Assembly (NCBI RefSeq): GCF_030815485.1
Contig: NZ_JAUSWV010000002.1
Coordinates: forward strand, 6,262,001-6,326,000
Direction: 5' to 3'
DNA length: 64,000 nt
Source: Streptomyces rishiriensis
GTDB taxonomy: Bacteria > Actinomycetota > Actinomycetes > Streptomycetales > Streptomycetaceae
A model generated the notes under the pieces. The model ran no database searches. It was not told where the DNA came from and saw only the letters and a list, made by a program, of their open reading frames with translations. Each line of letters opens with the position of its first letter. Positions within the stretch are counted from its first letter, which is position 1. Positions 14,482 to 23,394 of this stretch are shown here, piece after piece. The position numbers and the translations under genes were made by a program.

Positions 14482-17382
14482 ATGACAGAGACGGCGAGCG
14501 GTCCGGCACGAGGTTCCCGAGCCAAGGGAATCAAGACCACCAAGGGCCTGCGTATCGAGCGCATCCACACGACCCCCGGCGTGCACCCCTACGACGAGGT
14601 GGCCTGGGAGCGTCGTGACGTCGTCATGACCAACTGGCGCGACGGCTCGATCAATTTCGAGCAGCGTGGCGTCGAGTTCCCCGACTTCTGGTCGGTGAAC
14701 GCGGTCAACATCGTCACCAGCAAGTACTTCCGCGGTGCCGTCGGCACCCCCCAGCGCGAGACCGGCCTCAGGCAGCTGATCGACCGCATCGTGAAGACCT
14801 ACCGCAAGGCCGGTGAGGACCACAAGTACTTCGCCTCGCCCGCCGACGCCGAGATCTTCGAGCACGAGCTGGCGTACGCCCTCCTGCACCAGATCTTCAG
14901 CTTCAACAGCCCCGTCTGGTTCAACGTCGGCACCCCGCAGCCCCAACAGGTCTCCGCCTGCTTCATCCTGGCCGTCGACGACTCCATGGAGTCGATCCTC
15001 GACTGGTACAAGGAAGAGGGCATGATCTTCAAGGGCGGCTCCGGCGCCGGCCTGAACCTCTCGCGTATCCGCTCCTCCAAGGAGCTCCTCTCCTCCGGCG
15101 GCAACGCCTCCGGCCCGGTCTCCTTCATGCGTGGCGCCGACGCCTCCGCCGGCACCATCAAGTCCGGTGGAGCCACCCGCCGCGCGGCGAAGATGGTCGT
15201 CCTCGACGTGGACCACCCGGACGTCGAGGACTTCATCGCCACCAAGGTGAAGGAGGAGGAGAAGATCCGCGCTCTGCGCGACGCGGGCTTCGACATGGAC
15301 CTGGGCGGCGACGACATCACGTCCGTCCAGTACCAGAACGCCAACAACAGCGTCCGCGTGAACGACGAGTTCATGACGGCTGTCGAGAACGGCACCGAGT
15401 TCGGCCTCCGCGCCCGTATGACCGGCGAGATCATCGAGAAGGTCGACGCCAAGGCGCTGTTCCGCAAGCTCGCCGAGGCGGCGTGGGCCTGTGCCGACCC
15501 GGGCATCCAGTACGACGGTGTGATCAACAACTGGCACACCTGCCCCGAGTCCGGCCGGATCACCGCGTCGAACCCGTGCAGCGAGTACATGCACCTGGAC
15601 AACACGTCCTGCAACCTCGCCTCGCTGAACCTGATGAAGTTCCTCAAGGACGACAGCAAGGGCAACCAGTCCTTCGAGGCCGAGCGCTTCCAGAAGGTCG
15701 TCGAGCTCGTCATCACCGCGATGGACATCTCCATCTGCTTCGCGGACTTCCCGACCCAGAAGATCGGCGAGAACACGCGCGCGTTCCGCCAGCTCGGCAT
15801 CGGTTACGCCAACCTCGGCGCCCTGCTGATGGCCACCGGCCACGCCTACGACTCCGACGGCGGCCGCTCGCTGGCCGGCGCCATCACCTCCCTCATGACG
15901 GGCACGGCCTACCGCCGCTCGGCGGAACTGGCTTCCGTCGTCGGCCCGTACGACGGCTACGCCCGCAATGCCGACGCCCACAACCGCGTCATGAAGCAGC
16001 ACTCCGACGCCAACGGGACGGCCGTCCGCATGGACGACCTGGACTCCCCGGTCTGGGCCGCCGCCACGGAGGCCTGGCAGGACGTCCTGCGGCTCGGTGA
16101 GAAGAACGGTTTCCGTAACTCCCAGGCGTCCGTGCTCGCCCCGACCGGCACCATCGGTCTGGCGATGTCCTGCGACACCACCGGCGTCGAGCCCGACCTC
16201 GCCCTGGTCAAGTTCAAGAAGCTGGTCGGCGGCGGGTCGATGCAGATCGTCAACGGCACCGTTCCGCAGGCCCTGCGCCGCCTGGGTTACCAGGAGGAGC
16301 AGATCGAGGCGATCGTCGCCCACATCGCCGACCACGGCAACGTGATCGACGCCCCCGGCCTCAAGCCGGAGCACTACGAGGTGTTCGACTGCGCCATGGG
16401 CGAGCGCGCCATCTCCCCGATGGGCCACGTCCGCATGATGGCCGCGATCCAGCCCTGGATCTCCGGTGCCATCTCCAAGACGGTCAACATGCCGGAGACG
16501 GCGACCGTCGAGGAGGTCGAGGAGATCTACTTCGAGGCCTGGAAGCTCGGCGTCAAGGCGCTCGCGATCTACCGCGACAACTGCAAGGTCGGTCAGCCCC
16601 TCTCCGCGAAGACCAAGGAGAAGGAGAAGACCGAGATCACCGAGAAGGCCGAGGAGACGATCCGTACCGCGGTCGAGAAGGTCATCGAGTACCGCCCGGT
16701 CCGCAAGCGTCTGCCCAAGGGCCGTCCCGGCATCACCACCTCCTTCACCGTCGGTGGCGCCGAGGGCTACATGACCGCCAACTCCTACCCGGACGACGGT
16801 CTCGGCGAGGTCTTCCTGAAGATGTCCAAGCAGGGTTCGACCCTCGCCGGCATGATGGACGCCTTCTCCATCGCGGTCTCCGTCGGTCTCCAGTACGGCG
16901 TGCCGCTGGAGACGTACGTCTCGAAGTTCACCAACATGCGCTTCGAGCCGGCCGGTATGACGGACGACCCGGACGTGCGGATGGCGCAGTCGATCGTCGA
17001 CTACATCTTCCGCCGCCTGGCGCTGGACTTCCTGCCCTTCGAGACGCGTTCCGCGCTCGGCATCCACTCCGCCGAGGAGCGTCAGCGCCACCTGGAGACC
17101 GGTTCGTACGAGCCGACCTTCGAGGAGGAGAACGTGGACGTCGAGGGGCTCGCGCAGTCCGCTCCGCGTCAGACGGACCTGAAGGCCGTCGCCGCTCCCA
17201 AGGCGGACGTCGAGGTTGCCGAGCCGGCCCCGAAGCAGGCCCACACCAGTGCCGAGCTGGTGGAGATGCAGCTGGGCATCCAGGCCGACGCCCCGCTGTG
17301 CTTCTCCTGCGGTACGAAGATGCAGCGGGCCGGTTCCTGCTACATCTGCGAGGGCTGCGGTTCGACCAGCGGTTGCAGCTGA
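14482..17382 (+). CDS. nrdJ: Class II (adenosylcobalamin-dependent) ribonucleotide reductase NrdJ
   Basis: A 966-residue oxygen-independent reductase that converts ribonucleotides to deoxyribonucleotides. Visible landmarks are NSPVWFNVG, GSGAGLNLSRIRSS, the core ASNPCSEYMHLDNTSCNLASLNL, and LAPTGTIGLAMSCDTTG. Near the end there is the AEGYMTANSYPDDG region. The C-terminus is a four-Cys zinc-ribbon-like segment (CFSCGTKMQRAG then CYICEGCG) that in this family helps re-reduce the active site. ATG 14482 follows AGGGAGG (14471-14477). It lies 164 bases after nrdR and is followed by a terminator. Confidence 0.96.
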   Translation: MTETASGPARGSRAKGIKTTKGLRIERIHTTPGVHPYDEVAWERRDVVMTNWRDGSINFEQRGVEFPDFWSVNAVNIVTSKYFRGAVGTPQRETGLRQLIDRIVKTYRKAGEDHKYFASPADAEIFEHELAYALLHQIFSFNSPVWFNVGTPQPQQVSACFILAVDDSMESILDWYKEEGMIFKGGSGAGLNLSRIRSSKELLSSGGNASGPVSFMRGADASAGTIKSGGATRRAAKMVVLDVDHPDVEDFIATKVKEEEKIRALRDAGFDMDLGGDDITSVQYQNANNSVRVNDEFMTAVENGTEFGLRARMTGEIIEKVDAKALFRKLAEAAWACADPGIQYDGVINNWHTCPESGRITASNPCSEYMHLDNTSCNLASLNLMKFLKDDSKGNQSFEAERFQKVVELVITAMDISICFADFPTQKIGENTRAFRQLGIGYANLGALLMATGHAYDSDGGRSLAGAITSLMTGTAYRRSAELASVVGPYDGYARNADAHNRVMKQHSDANGTAVRMDDLDSPVWAAATEAWQDVLRLGEKNGFRNSQASVLAPTGTIGLAMSCDTTGVEPDLALVKFKKLVGGGSMQIVNGTVPQALRRLGYQEEQIEAIVAHIADHGNVIDAPGLKPEHYEVFDCAMGERAISPMGHVRMMAAIQPWISGAISKTVNMPETATVEEVEEIYFEAWKLGVKALAIYRDNCKVGQPLSAKTKEKEKTEITEKAEETIRTAVEKVIEYRPVRKRLPKGRPGITTSFTVGGAEGYMTANSYPDDGLGEVFLKMSKQGSTLAGMMDAFSIAVSVGLQYGVPLETYVSKFTNMRFEPAGMTDDPDVRMAQSIVDYIFRRLALDFLPFETRSALGIHSAEERQRHLETGSYEPTFEEENVDVEGLAQSAPRQTDLKAVAAPKADVEVAEPAPKQAHTSAELVEMQLGIQADAPLCFSCGTKMQRAGSCYICEGCGSTSGCS

Positions 17383-17420
17383 TCACAGCCGTGCCGGTCA
17401 GGTCGCGATGATCTGACGAA

Positions 17421-17455
17421 GGGCGGTGGAGCCGGTTCTCTCGGCTCCACCGCCC
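17421..17455 (+). terminator. Terminator after nrdJ
   Basis: A 14-bp perfect stem (17421-17434 with 17442-17455) and a 7-nt loop, 38 bases past the nrdJ stop and 58 bases before the convergent TerD stop. Confidence 0.85.
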
Positions 17456-17513
17456 TCGGTGCTTTCCGGGGGGTTCCACCGTCCCCGAGGGTTCGGTGGC
17501 GTCCCACGCGTCC

Positions 17514-18047
17514 TCAGGAGTGGCGCACCTGGCCCATGGTCCTGGTGAACGTCGCCGGGTCGTCCTCGAAGCCCTGGACGCCGGGGTGGAACGACCATCC
17601 GTCGGACGACTCGCGCACGAACTCCCCGACCGTCGCCGCGGTCGCGCCGAGGACATCGGCGAAGTCGTCCTCGGCCAGGACGGTGTAGCCCTCGCGTATC
17701 CGGAACGCGGGGTTGAGGACACCGGCGAACGTCCGGTGCTCAGGGTTCTGCTGGATGACGACACCGACGACCACGCGCGCGTACCGCGCGTCCAGGCGGT
17801 CGAGTTCCAGCGTCATCACCTCGTCCCAGCCGAAGCCCTTGCCGTCCTTGCTGTCACGGTTGAGATAGATCGTTCCGTCGGGGGAGCGACTGTCGAAGTG
17901 CACCACGTAGGCAGGGACACCATGGGGATCACTTCCCAGGTAGGTCGCGGCCACGATGTCCAGGTCAGTGGGCGGCTGCCCCGCCGGACTCGGGTCCCAC
18001 TTCAGAGCCATCTCGACCTTGCGGATTCCCTTGTTGAGACCGCTCAC
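17514..18047 (-). CDS. TerD/CABP family stress protein
   Basis: A 177-residue TerD-domain protein beginning VSGLNKGIRKVEMALKWDPSP, then DLDIVAATYL, and ending with the family ASS-like segment DDPATFTRTMGQV. TerD proteins bind Ca2+ and belong to the tellurite/stress systems; Streptomyces has many. The calcium loop reads NRDSKDGKGFGWDE, with fewer acidic residues than the usual DNxTGxGxGDDE, so weaker or different metal binding is possible. GTG 18047 has a strong GGGGAGGGG site seven bases upstream. No other ter genes are adjacent. Confidence 0.9.
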   Translation of the reverse strand: MSGLNKGIRKVEMALKWDPSPAGQPPTDLDIVAATYLGSDPHGVPAYVVHFDSRSPDGTIYLNRDSKDGKGFGWDEVMTLELDRLDARYARVVVGVVIQQNPEHRTFAGVLNPAFRIREGYTVLAEDDFADVLGATAATVGEFVRESSDGWSFHPGVQGFEDDPATFTRTMGQVRHS

Positions 18048-18203
18048 CGGAATTCCCCTCCCCGTTTCCCCGTCAGGCATCGCCCCGAACCGGCCGACTC
18101 CTAGGGCCGGTTGTCCATCCTGCCACGCGCGCGTGCGCCATCGCAGCGAGGCTCTGTGAACGAGCGTGACCAACGCCACGCCCACTGGCCTTACCATGGC
18201 GCC

Positions 18204-18809
18204 GTGCTGGTCAAGTGGATTCGCTGCACCGTGGTGGACCGCCGCGGTTTCGAACGGGGACAGCGAAAGTGGGCGGGGCTTCTGGGGGAGCCGGGGTTCC
18301 GGGGGCAGGGCGGGGGCTGGAGCAGGGGGCGGCCCTCGGTCGCGCACGTCTTCGCGTTCTGGGAGAGCCGCGCCTTCTACGACTCCTTCATGGCGCGTTC
18401 CCACGACCGGCTGGCCTCGGCTCAGTCGGGCACGTTCAAGGACGCCCAGGTACGCCTGTTCGATTACCGCTTCGATGTGAAGACGGGCTTCGAGCCGCGC
18501 TTCACCGACTCCGACCTGCTGAGAGTTGCTTTGTGCCGGGTCCACGAGGAACGCGCCGAGCACTTCACCCTCATGCAGGAGAAGGTGTGGAACCCCGCCA
18601 TGGCCGGCTCTCCCGGCATGATCCGGGGGATGTTCGCGGAGGCGCCGGGGCACGAGTTCATGGTGCTTTCGATGTGGCGCCAGCAGGCCGAGCATGGCAA
18701 GTACCGAACCGAACGGGTGGAGCGGCTCGCGCTGCGCGCCCAGACGGAGGCCGACATATCCGCCCTCACCGGTGACATCGTCGAGCTCGAGTCGACCTGG
18801 ACAGTTTGA
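18204..18809 (+). CDS. DUF4937 (YdbC-like) domain protein
   Basis: About 201 residues: VLVKWIRCTVVDRRGFERGQRKWAGL..., AFWESRAFYDSFMARSHD, and VWNPAMAGSPGMIRGMF. These are the conserved blocks of a Streptomyces family annotated DUF4937, with two repeats of an EthD/ABM-like ferredoxin-fold half. Function is unknown. The reading frame extends back to 18111, but residues matching the family begin at GTG 18204. A -10-like TACCAT at 18192-18197 places the start of transcription at or next to this GTG, so a leaderless mRNA is likely (inference). Confidence 0.75.
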   Translation: MLVKWIRCTVVDRRGFERGQRKWAGLLGEPGFRGQGGGWSRGRPSVAHVFAFWESRAFYDSFMARSHDRLASAQSGTFKDAQVRLFDYRFDVKTGFEPRFTDSDLLRVALCRVHEERAEHFTLMQEKVWNPAMAGSPGMIRGMFAEAPGHEFMVLSMWRQQAEHGKYRTERVERLALRAQTEADISALTGDIVELESTWTV

Positions 18810-18939
18810 GAACCGGACCCGCCTCAGCGCTCGCCGATCGTGCTCCGTATGCGCTTACTCCTGCAGAATTTGTGTGACCTACGCTGTATGGAGGCCGTAC
18901 GAGTGCTCCATCGGCCGTCACCCGATCTAGGGTTTTGGC

Positions 18940-19599
18940 ATGGCACGACCACGGCGCATCGTCCTTGTCCGGCACGGGGAGTCAACGGGCAATGTTGATG
19001 ACACCGTCTACGAGCGTGAACCCGACCATGCACTGGCCCTGACCGAGCGAGGGTGGCAGCAGGCCGAGGAGACGGGAAAGACCCTGCGGGAGGTGTTCGG
19101 CCGCGAGCGGGTCAGCGTGTACGTCTCCCCCTACCGGCGTACGCACGAGACGCTCCGGGCCTTCCACCTGGACCAGGAGCTCATACGGGTACGGGAGGAG
19201 CCCCGGCTGCGTGAGCAGGACTGGGGGAACTGGCAGGACCGCGACGACGTACGGTTGCAGAAGACCTACCGGGACGCCTACGGGCACTTCTTCTACCGTT
19301 TCGCCCAGGGCGAGAGCGGAGCCGACGTCTACGACCGGGTCGGCGGCTTCCTGGAGAGCCTCTTCCGCAGTTTCGAGGCTCCCGACCACCCGCCGAACGT
19401 GCTCCTCGTGACCCATGGCCTCGCGATGCGGCTGTTCTGCATGCGCTGGTTCCACTGGACGGTCGCGGACTTCGAGTCCCTCGCGAACCCGGGGAACGCC
19501 GAGATGCGGATGCTCGTTCTCGGGGACGACGACAGGTACACGCTCGACCGGCCCTTCAACCGCTGGCGAGATCCGGAACCGTACGGGATCACCGGATAG
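18940..19599 (+). CDS. Histidine phosphatase superfamily (phosphoglycerate-mutase-like) protein
   Basis: A 219-residue enzyme with the catalytic LVRHGES at 9-15 (His acceptor), the paired Arg/His region SPYRRTHETL, and the second catalytic His in VTHGLAMRL near 164. The substrate cannot be read from sequence; it may be a small phospho-compound. It lies 12 bases before the ADP-ribosylglycohydrolase gene, so the two are probably co-transcribed. Confidence 0.88.
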   Translation: MARPRRIVLVRHGESTGNVDDTVYEREPDHALALTERGWQQAEETGKTLREVFGRERVSVYVSPYRRTHETLRAFHLDQELIRVREEPRLREQDWGNWQDRDDVRLQKTYRDAYGHFFYRFAQGESGADVYDRVGGFLESLFRSFEAPDHPPNVLLVTHGLAMRLFCMRWFHWTVADFESLANPGNAEMRMLVLGDDDRYTLDRPFNRWRDPEPYGITG

Positions 19600-19611
19600 A
19601 GTGGCAGAGCG

Positions 19612-20532
19612 ATGACCGCTGACTCCTCTCCCGAACGTCGCCTGGAGCGCGCGCTGGCAGGCCTGCGAGGCCTCACCGTGGGCGACGCGCTGGGCTCACA
19701 GTTCTTCGTGCCGGTGAACTACCCGCTGCTCCAGCGCCACGAGCTGCCGCCCGGCCCCTGGCAGTGGACCGACGACACGGAGATGGCCTGCTCCGTCGTG
19801 GCCGTCCTGGCCGCCCACCACCGCATCGACCAGGACGCGCTGGCCCAGTCCTTCGCCCAGCACCACGACTTCGACCGCGGGTACGGTCCCGCGGTCAACC
19901 GGCTGCTGAGGCTGGTCAGGGAGGGCGCCGACTGGCGGGAGCTGTCGGCCGCCCTGTTCAACGGGCAGGGGTCCTGGGGCAACGGCGCCGCGATGCGGGT
20001 CGCCCCACTGGGGGCCTATTACGCGGACGATCCCGAGCAGGCGACGCACCAGGCCGAGATCTCCGCCTACCCCACGCATCAGCACCGGGAGGCCGTGGTC
20101 GGGGCCATGGCCGTCGCCGCGGCCGCCGCGCTGGCCGGCGCCCCCGGAGGGCCGCCCGGCGCCGAGGCGTTGTTGGACGGCGTCGTCGCCCTCGTCCCGA
20201 AGAGCGCCGTCGGCGCCGGTCTGCGGCGCGCCAGGGACATGCTCGACTACGCCGACGCGGCCACCGTCGCGGCAGTGCTGGGCTGTGGGAGGCGGACGTC
20301 GGCCCACGACACCGTGCCTTTCGCGATCTGGTCGGCGGCGCGCGCCCTCGGTGACTACGAGGCGGCGTTCTGGACGACCGCGCAGGTCGGCGGCGATGTG
20401 GACACGACCTGCGCGATCGTGGGCGGAATACTCGCGTCGGGCAAGGCGGGGGCTCCTCCGGAGTCGTGGGCACGTCAGGTCGAGGCGCTGCCGGCGTGGA
20501 TGCCCGCGCTCCGTGGGACGCCCGAAGCCTGA
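19612..20532 (+). CDS. ADP-ribosylglycohydrolase family protein
   Basis: A 306-residue all-helical ARH/DraG-type protein with the metal motifs GDALGSQF, WTDDTEMA and GGDVDTTCAIVGGI. The last motif carries the paired Asp that hold the Mg2+ ions, so it should be catalytically competent for removing ADP-ribose or a related group. No ADP-ribosyltransferase or macrodomain gene is nearby. It is 12 bases downstream of the histidine phosphatase gene, a pairing that suggests joint processing of a phosphorylated or ADP-ribosylated compound (inference). Confidence 0.88.
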   Translation: MTADSSPERRLERALAGLRGLTVGDALGSQFFVPVNYPLLQRHELPPGPWQWTDDTEMACSVVAVLAAHHRIDQDALAQSFAQHHDFDRGYGPAVNRLLRLVREGADWRELSAALFNGQGSWGNGAAMRVAPLGAYYADDPEQATHQAEISAYPTHQHREAVVGAMAVAAAAALAGAPGGPPGAEALLDGVVALVPKSAVGAGLRRARDMLDYADAATVAAVLGCGRRTSAHDTVPFAIWSAARALGDYEAAFWTTAQVGGDVDTTCAIVGGILASGKAGAPPESWARQVEALPAWMPALRGTPEA

Positions 20533-20942
20533 AGATGTGGCCCGACGCCTGAAGCCGGAATCACGGCTGATGCCTGACGGCTGGCGCCCGACGGCTGACG
20601 GCTGACGGCCGGACTTTGAGGGCTGACGTCTCACCGTGGGCTTGCGGCGTCACGCCGGACATGGCGGCACGGCAGCCCGTGGCGACTCAGCGTGCTTGAT
20701 GGGAACTCTGTGTGACTGTCCGGGCGTTGTTCGGGCATCCGCTGTGCGACCGGTGCGACCCGGGGCGTGCTGGGTGGGCGGGTGACCGGGAGACGACTTG
20801 GGGGGTGGATGTGCGATCCGGCGTATTGATGACCATGTCGGGGGCGGTGCCGAGGAGCCGGGCGGACCGGCCCGGTAGCGATGAGCGCGCCTTCGGCGTG
20901 ACAGGCGGTGACGCTCCCGGGTCGGCCGGTGGCGCCGTCCCG
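20533..20942. other. Convergent intergenic region with degenerate GACGGCTG repeats
   Basis: The 410 bases separate the plus-strand ADP-ribosylglycohydrolase from the minus-strand MFS gene. From 20520 to about 20635 the sequence is built of imperfect copies of GACGGCTG / GCCTGAAG. The rest is unremarkable. I see no gene with a ribosome-binding site and no clear rho-independent hairpin. Confidence 0.5.
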
Positions 20943-22490
20943 TCAGACGATCGGGGTGCCTGCCGTGCCGGACAGCGCTTCCAGGTCGCTCTTGCTGATC
21001 CGGATGACGAACCAGGCCGTCACCAGGGCGAGTGCGGCCATCGCGGCGGCCGGGACGAAGGCCGTCGAAATGCCGTGCGCGAGTACTTCATGCCCCCATG
21101 GGGCGGGCAACTGGTGCGTCTTGGCGAACTCGGCCTTCTGCTCCGGGGTCGCGTCCGTGAGGAACTTCGGCAGTTGCTTCTCCGCCTCGTCCTTGCTGGC
21201 CGTGCCGAACACGGTCGTCAGGATGGACAGACCGAGCGAACCTCCCACCTGCTGCGTCGCGTTGAGCAGGCCGGACGCGGCGCCCGCTTCATGCGGGGGG
21301 ACACCCGAGACAGCGGTGACCGTCACCGTCACGAAGTTCAGACCCATGCCGAAGGCGAAGACCACCATGGGTCCGAGGATGCCGCCGACGTAGGAACTGT
21401 CGGGACTGATGAAGGCCTGCCAGGTGAGGCCGATCGCGACCAGGGCGGAACCCACGAGCATGAACGGCTTGGGGCCGACGGTGGGCAGGTACCGCTGCGA
21501 CAGACCCGCACCCGCCGCGATGGCTACCGTGACGGGGAGGAAGGCGAGGCCCGCCTGGATGGGGCTGTAGCCCAGGACGTTCTGGACGAACAGCACGATG
21601 TAGAAGAACATGCCGAACATGGCCGCAGCGAGGCTCAACATGATCACGTACGTACCGGAGCGGTTGCGGTCGGCGAACATCTTCAGCGGAGTGATCGGCT
21701 CCTTGGCCCGCGTCTCCGTGAACACGAAGGCCACCAGCAGGACCACCGCGACCGCGAAGGCGCCGACGGTCAGACCGTCCCGCCAGCCTTCCTCCGCCGC
21801 GCGGATGAACGCGTACACCAGGGAGGCCATGCCGAGTGTCGAGGTCAAGGCGCCGGCTATGTCGAAGCGTCCGGGGTGGCGTTCGGACTCGCTGATGTAG
21901 AGCGGCGTGAGGAAGGCTATGAGGACCCCGATGGGCACGTTGACGAACAGCACCCAGCGCCAGTCGAGCCACTCGGTGAGCATGCCGCCCGCGAGCAGGC
22001 CGATGGCGCCGCCGCCCGCGGAGACCGCGGCGAAGACGCCGAAGGCCCGGTTCCGCTCCGGTCCCTCGGGGAACGTGGTGGTGATGAGCGCCAGCGAGGT
22101 GGGCGACGCGATGGCGCCTCCCACGCCCTGGAGGGCGCGTGCGGCGAGCAACTGCCAGGGCTCCTGGGCCAGTCCGCCCAGGAGCGAGGCGAAGGTGAAG
22201 AGAAGGATGCCGGCCATGAACACGCGTCGCCGGCCGAGGATGTCGCCGGCTCGGGCGCCGAGCAGCAGCAGACCGCCGAAGGTGAGCGTATAGGCGCTGA
22301 CCACCCAGGTGAGATCGGTGGTGCTGAACTTGAGCGAGTCCTGGATGTGCGGGAGCGCGATGTTCACAATCGTCGCGTCGAGCACCACCATGAGTTGGCA
22401 GGCCGCGATCACGGTGAGTGCGATGCCGGGATGTCCCTCCCGGCGGGCGGCCCCGGATTTCTGGTTCTGAGTCAGCTGAGAGGTTGTCAC
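20943..22490 (-). CDS. MFS exporter, DHA2 (EmrB/QacA) family
   Basis: A 515-residue drug:H+ antiporter of the 14-helix class. The DHA2 signature is at the first helix (LMVVLDATIVNIALPHIQ). Motif A is GARAGDILGRRRVF, and motif C-like Gly-rich stretches lie in GVGGAIASPTSL and AGGGAIGLLAGG. Hydrophobic segments continue to the C-terminus (AAMAALALVTAWFVI). The substrate is unknown. It is divergent from a TetR gene (22678-23301) with two identical palindromes between them, which strongly suggests local repression. Confidence 0.92.
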   Translation of the reverse strand: MTTSQLTQNQKSGAARREGHPGIALTVIAACQLMVVLDATIVNIALPHIQDSLKFSTTDLTWVVSAYTLTFGGLLLLGARAGDILGRRRVFMAGILLFTFASLLGGLAQEPWQLLAARALQGVGGAIASPTSLALITTTFPEGPERNRAFGVFAAVSAGGGAIGLLAGGMLTEWLDWRWVLFVNVPIGVLIAFLTPLYISESERHPGRFDIAGALTSTLGMASLVYAFIRAAEEGWRDGLTVGAFAVAVVLLVAFVFTETRAKEPITPLKMFADRNRSGTYVIMLSLAAAMFGMFFYIVLFVQNVLGYSPIQAGLAFLPVTVAIAAGAGLSQRYLPTVGPKPFMLVGSALVAIGLTWQAFISPDSSYVGGILGPMVVFAFGMGLNFVTVTVTAVSGVPPHEAGAASGLLNATQQVGGSLGLSILTTVFGTASKDEAEKQLPKFLTDATPEQKAEFAKTHQLPAPWGHEVLAHGISTAFVPAAAMAALALVTAWFVIRISKSDLEALSGTAGTPIV

Positions 22491-22513
22491 TATGAGTCCC
22501 CCACAAGAGCATT

Positions 22514-22533
22514 AGTGAACGATGGCGTTCACT
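22514..22533. promoter_or_regulatory. Palindromic operator 1 in the MFS/TetR divergent region
   Basis: AGTGAACG-atgg-CGTTCACT: perfect 8-bp arms around a 4-bp centre, 24 bases upstream of the MFS start codon. This is the size and symmetry of TetR-family sites. Confidence 0.8.
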
Positions 22534-22561
22534 GGCCCGTCAACGGTAGTGAGTTCTTCGT

Positions 22562-22581
22562 AGTGAACGCAAGCGTTCACT
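22562..22581. promoter_or_regulatory. Palindromic operator 2 in the MFS/TetR divergent region
   Basis: AGTGAACG-caag-CGTTCACT has the same arms as operator 1, with centres 48 bp apart. It lies 97 bases before the TetR start. Confidence 0.8.
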
Positions 22582-22677
22582 TGCGGCGTCGCCTCTCGGC
22601 GTGTCCCCCGTCGCGGTCGCGCAGATCCTCGCTCCGCACCCTGATCCCCGCTTCCTCTGCTCGCTGGAGACACTCGG

Positions 22678-23301
22678 ATGGTTACTTCGCGCTGGACGGC
22701 CGCCCCCGCTCGGGCGTCCTCTCCCCGCCGGCGCGGCGCCGTGCTCGAACGTGCGATTCTCGACGCCACGCTGGAGCAGTTGGGCACCGTCGGCTGGAAC
22801 GGCCTCACGATGGAAGGAGTGGCGGCCGGAGCCCAGACCGGCAAGGCCGCCGTCTACCGCCGCTGGCCGTCGAAGGAGGCGCTTGTCGCGGACGCCCTGC
22901 GGGCCGGACTGCCCCGGCTCGATGCCGTGCCAGATCTGGGCGGCGTGCGTGAGGACCTCATGGCGTTGTGCCGTGACGCGCGGGACGCGATGTACTCCCG
23001 CCCTGGTTTCGCATTGCGCTCGATCATTCACGAATGCGATCCGATCCAGGCCGAACGCTTCCACGCCCTGATCGTCGAGGGAGTGGTGGAGCCGACCGTC
23101 AAACTGCTGCACGAGGTTGTCACCCGTGGAATCGAGCGAGGTGAGGTGCGGCCCGACGCGGCGAACGGTTACGTCTTCGATGTCATTCCGGCCATGATGA
23201 TGTATCGATCAAAGATGTGCGGGTGCGAATGGAATGATCGCCAACTCGACGAGATGATCGACCGGCTCATGCTGCCGCTGCTGCGGCCGGACCTGCCTTG
23301 A
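22678..23301 (+). CDS. TetR family transcriptional regulator
   Basis: A 207-residue regulator. The N-terminal helix-turn-helix is at about 22-70 (RRGAVLERAILDATLEQLGTVGWNGLTMEGVAAGAQTGKAAVYRRWPSKEALV), and the ligand-binding half is helical. The C-terminal part (ANGYVFDVIPAMMMYRSKM...IDRLMLPLL) fits the TetR_C class often paired with DHA2 exporters. ATG 22678 is used; no strong ribosome-binding site is visible. It is likely to repress the divergent MFS exporter and itself through the two AGTGAACG-N4-CGTTCACT sites. Confidence 0.92.
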   Translation: MVTSRWTAAPARASSPRRRGAVLERAILDATLEQLGTVGWNGLTMEGVAAGAQTGKAAVYRRWPSKEALVADALRAGLPRLDAVPDLGGVREDLMALCRDARDAMYSRPGFALRSIIHECDPIQAERFHALIVEGVVEPTVKLLHEVVTRGIERGEVRPDAANGYVFDVIPAMMMYRSKMCGCEWNDRQLDEMIDRLMLPLLRPDLP

Positions 23302-23394
23302 GCGCGGATTCGGCGACCTTGCGGCCGGTCCGTGGTGGCCCGGTGCCGACCGGGGTGTCGCGACGGGATGCGGGCGGCGTAATCTAGGGGCGCC

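Noticed and set aside
20712..22952. 746-codon plus-strand frame across the MFS gene
   Set aside because: Antisense shadow; the opposite strand encodes a recognisable DHA2 exporter, and no ribosome-binding site precedes the GTG.
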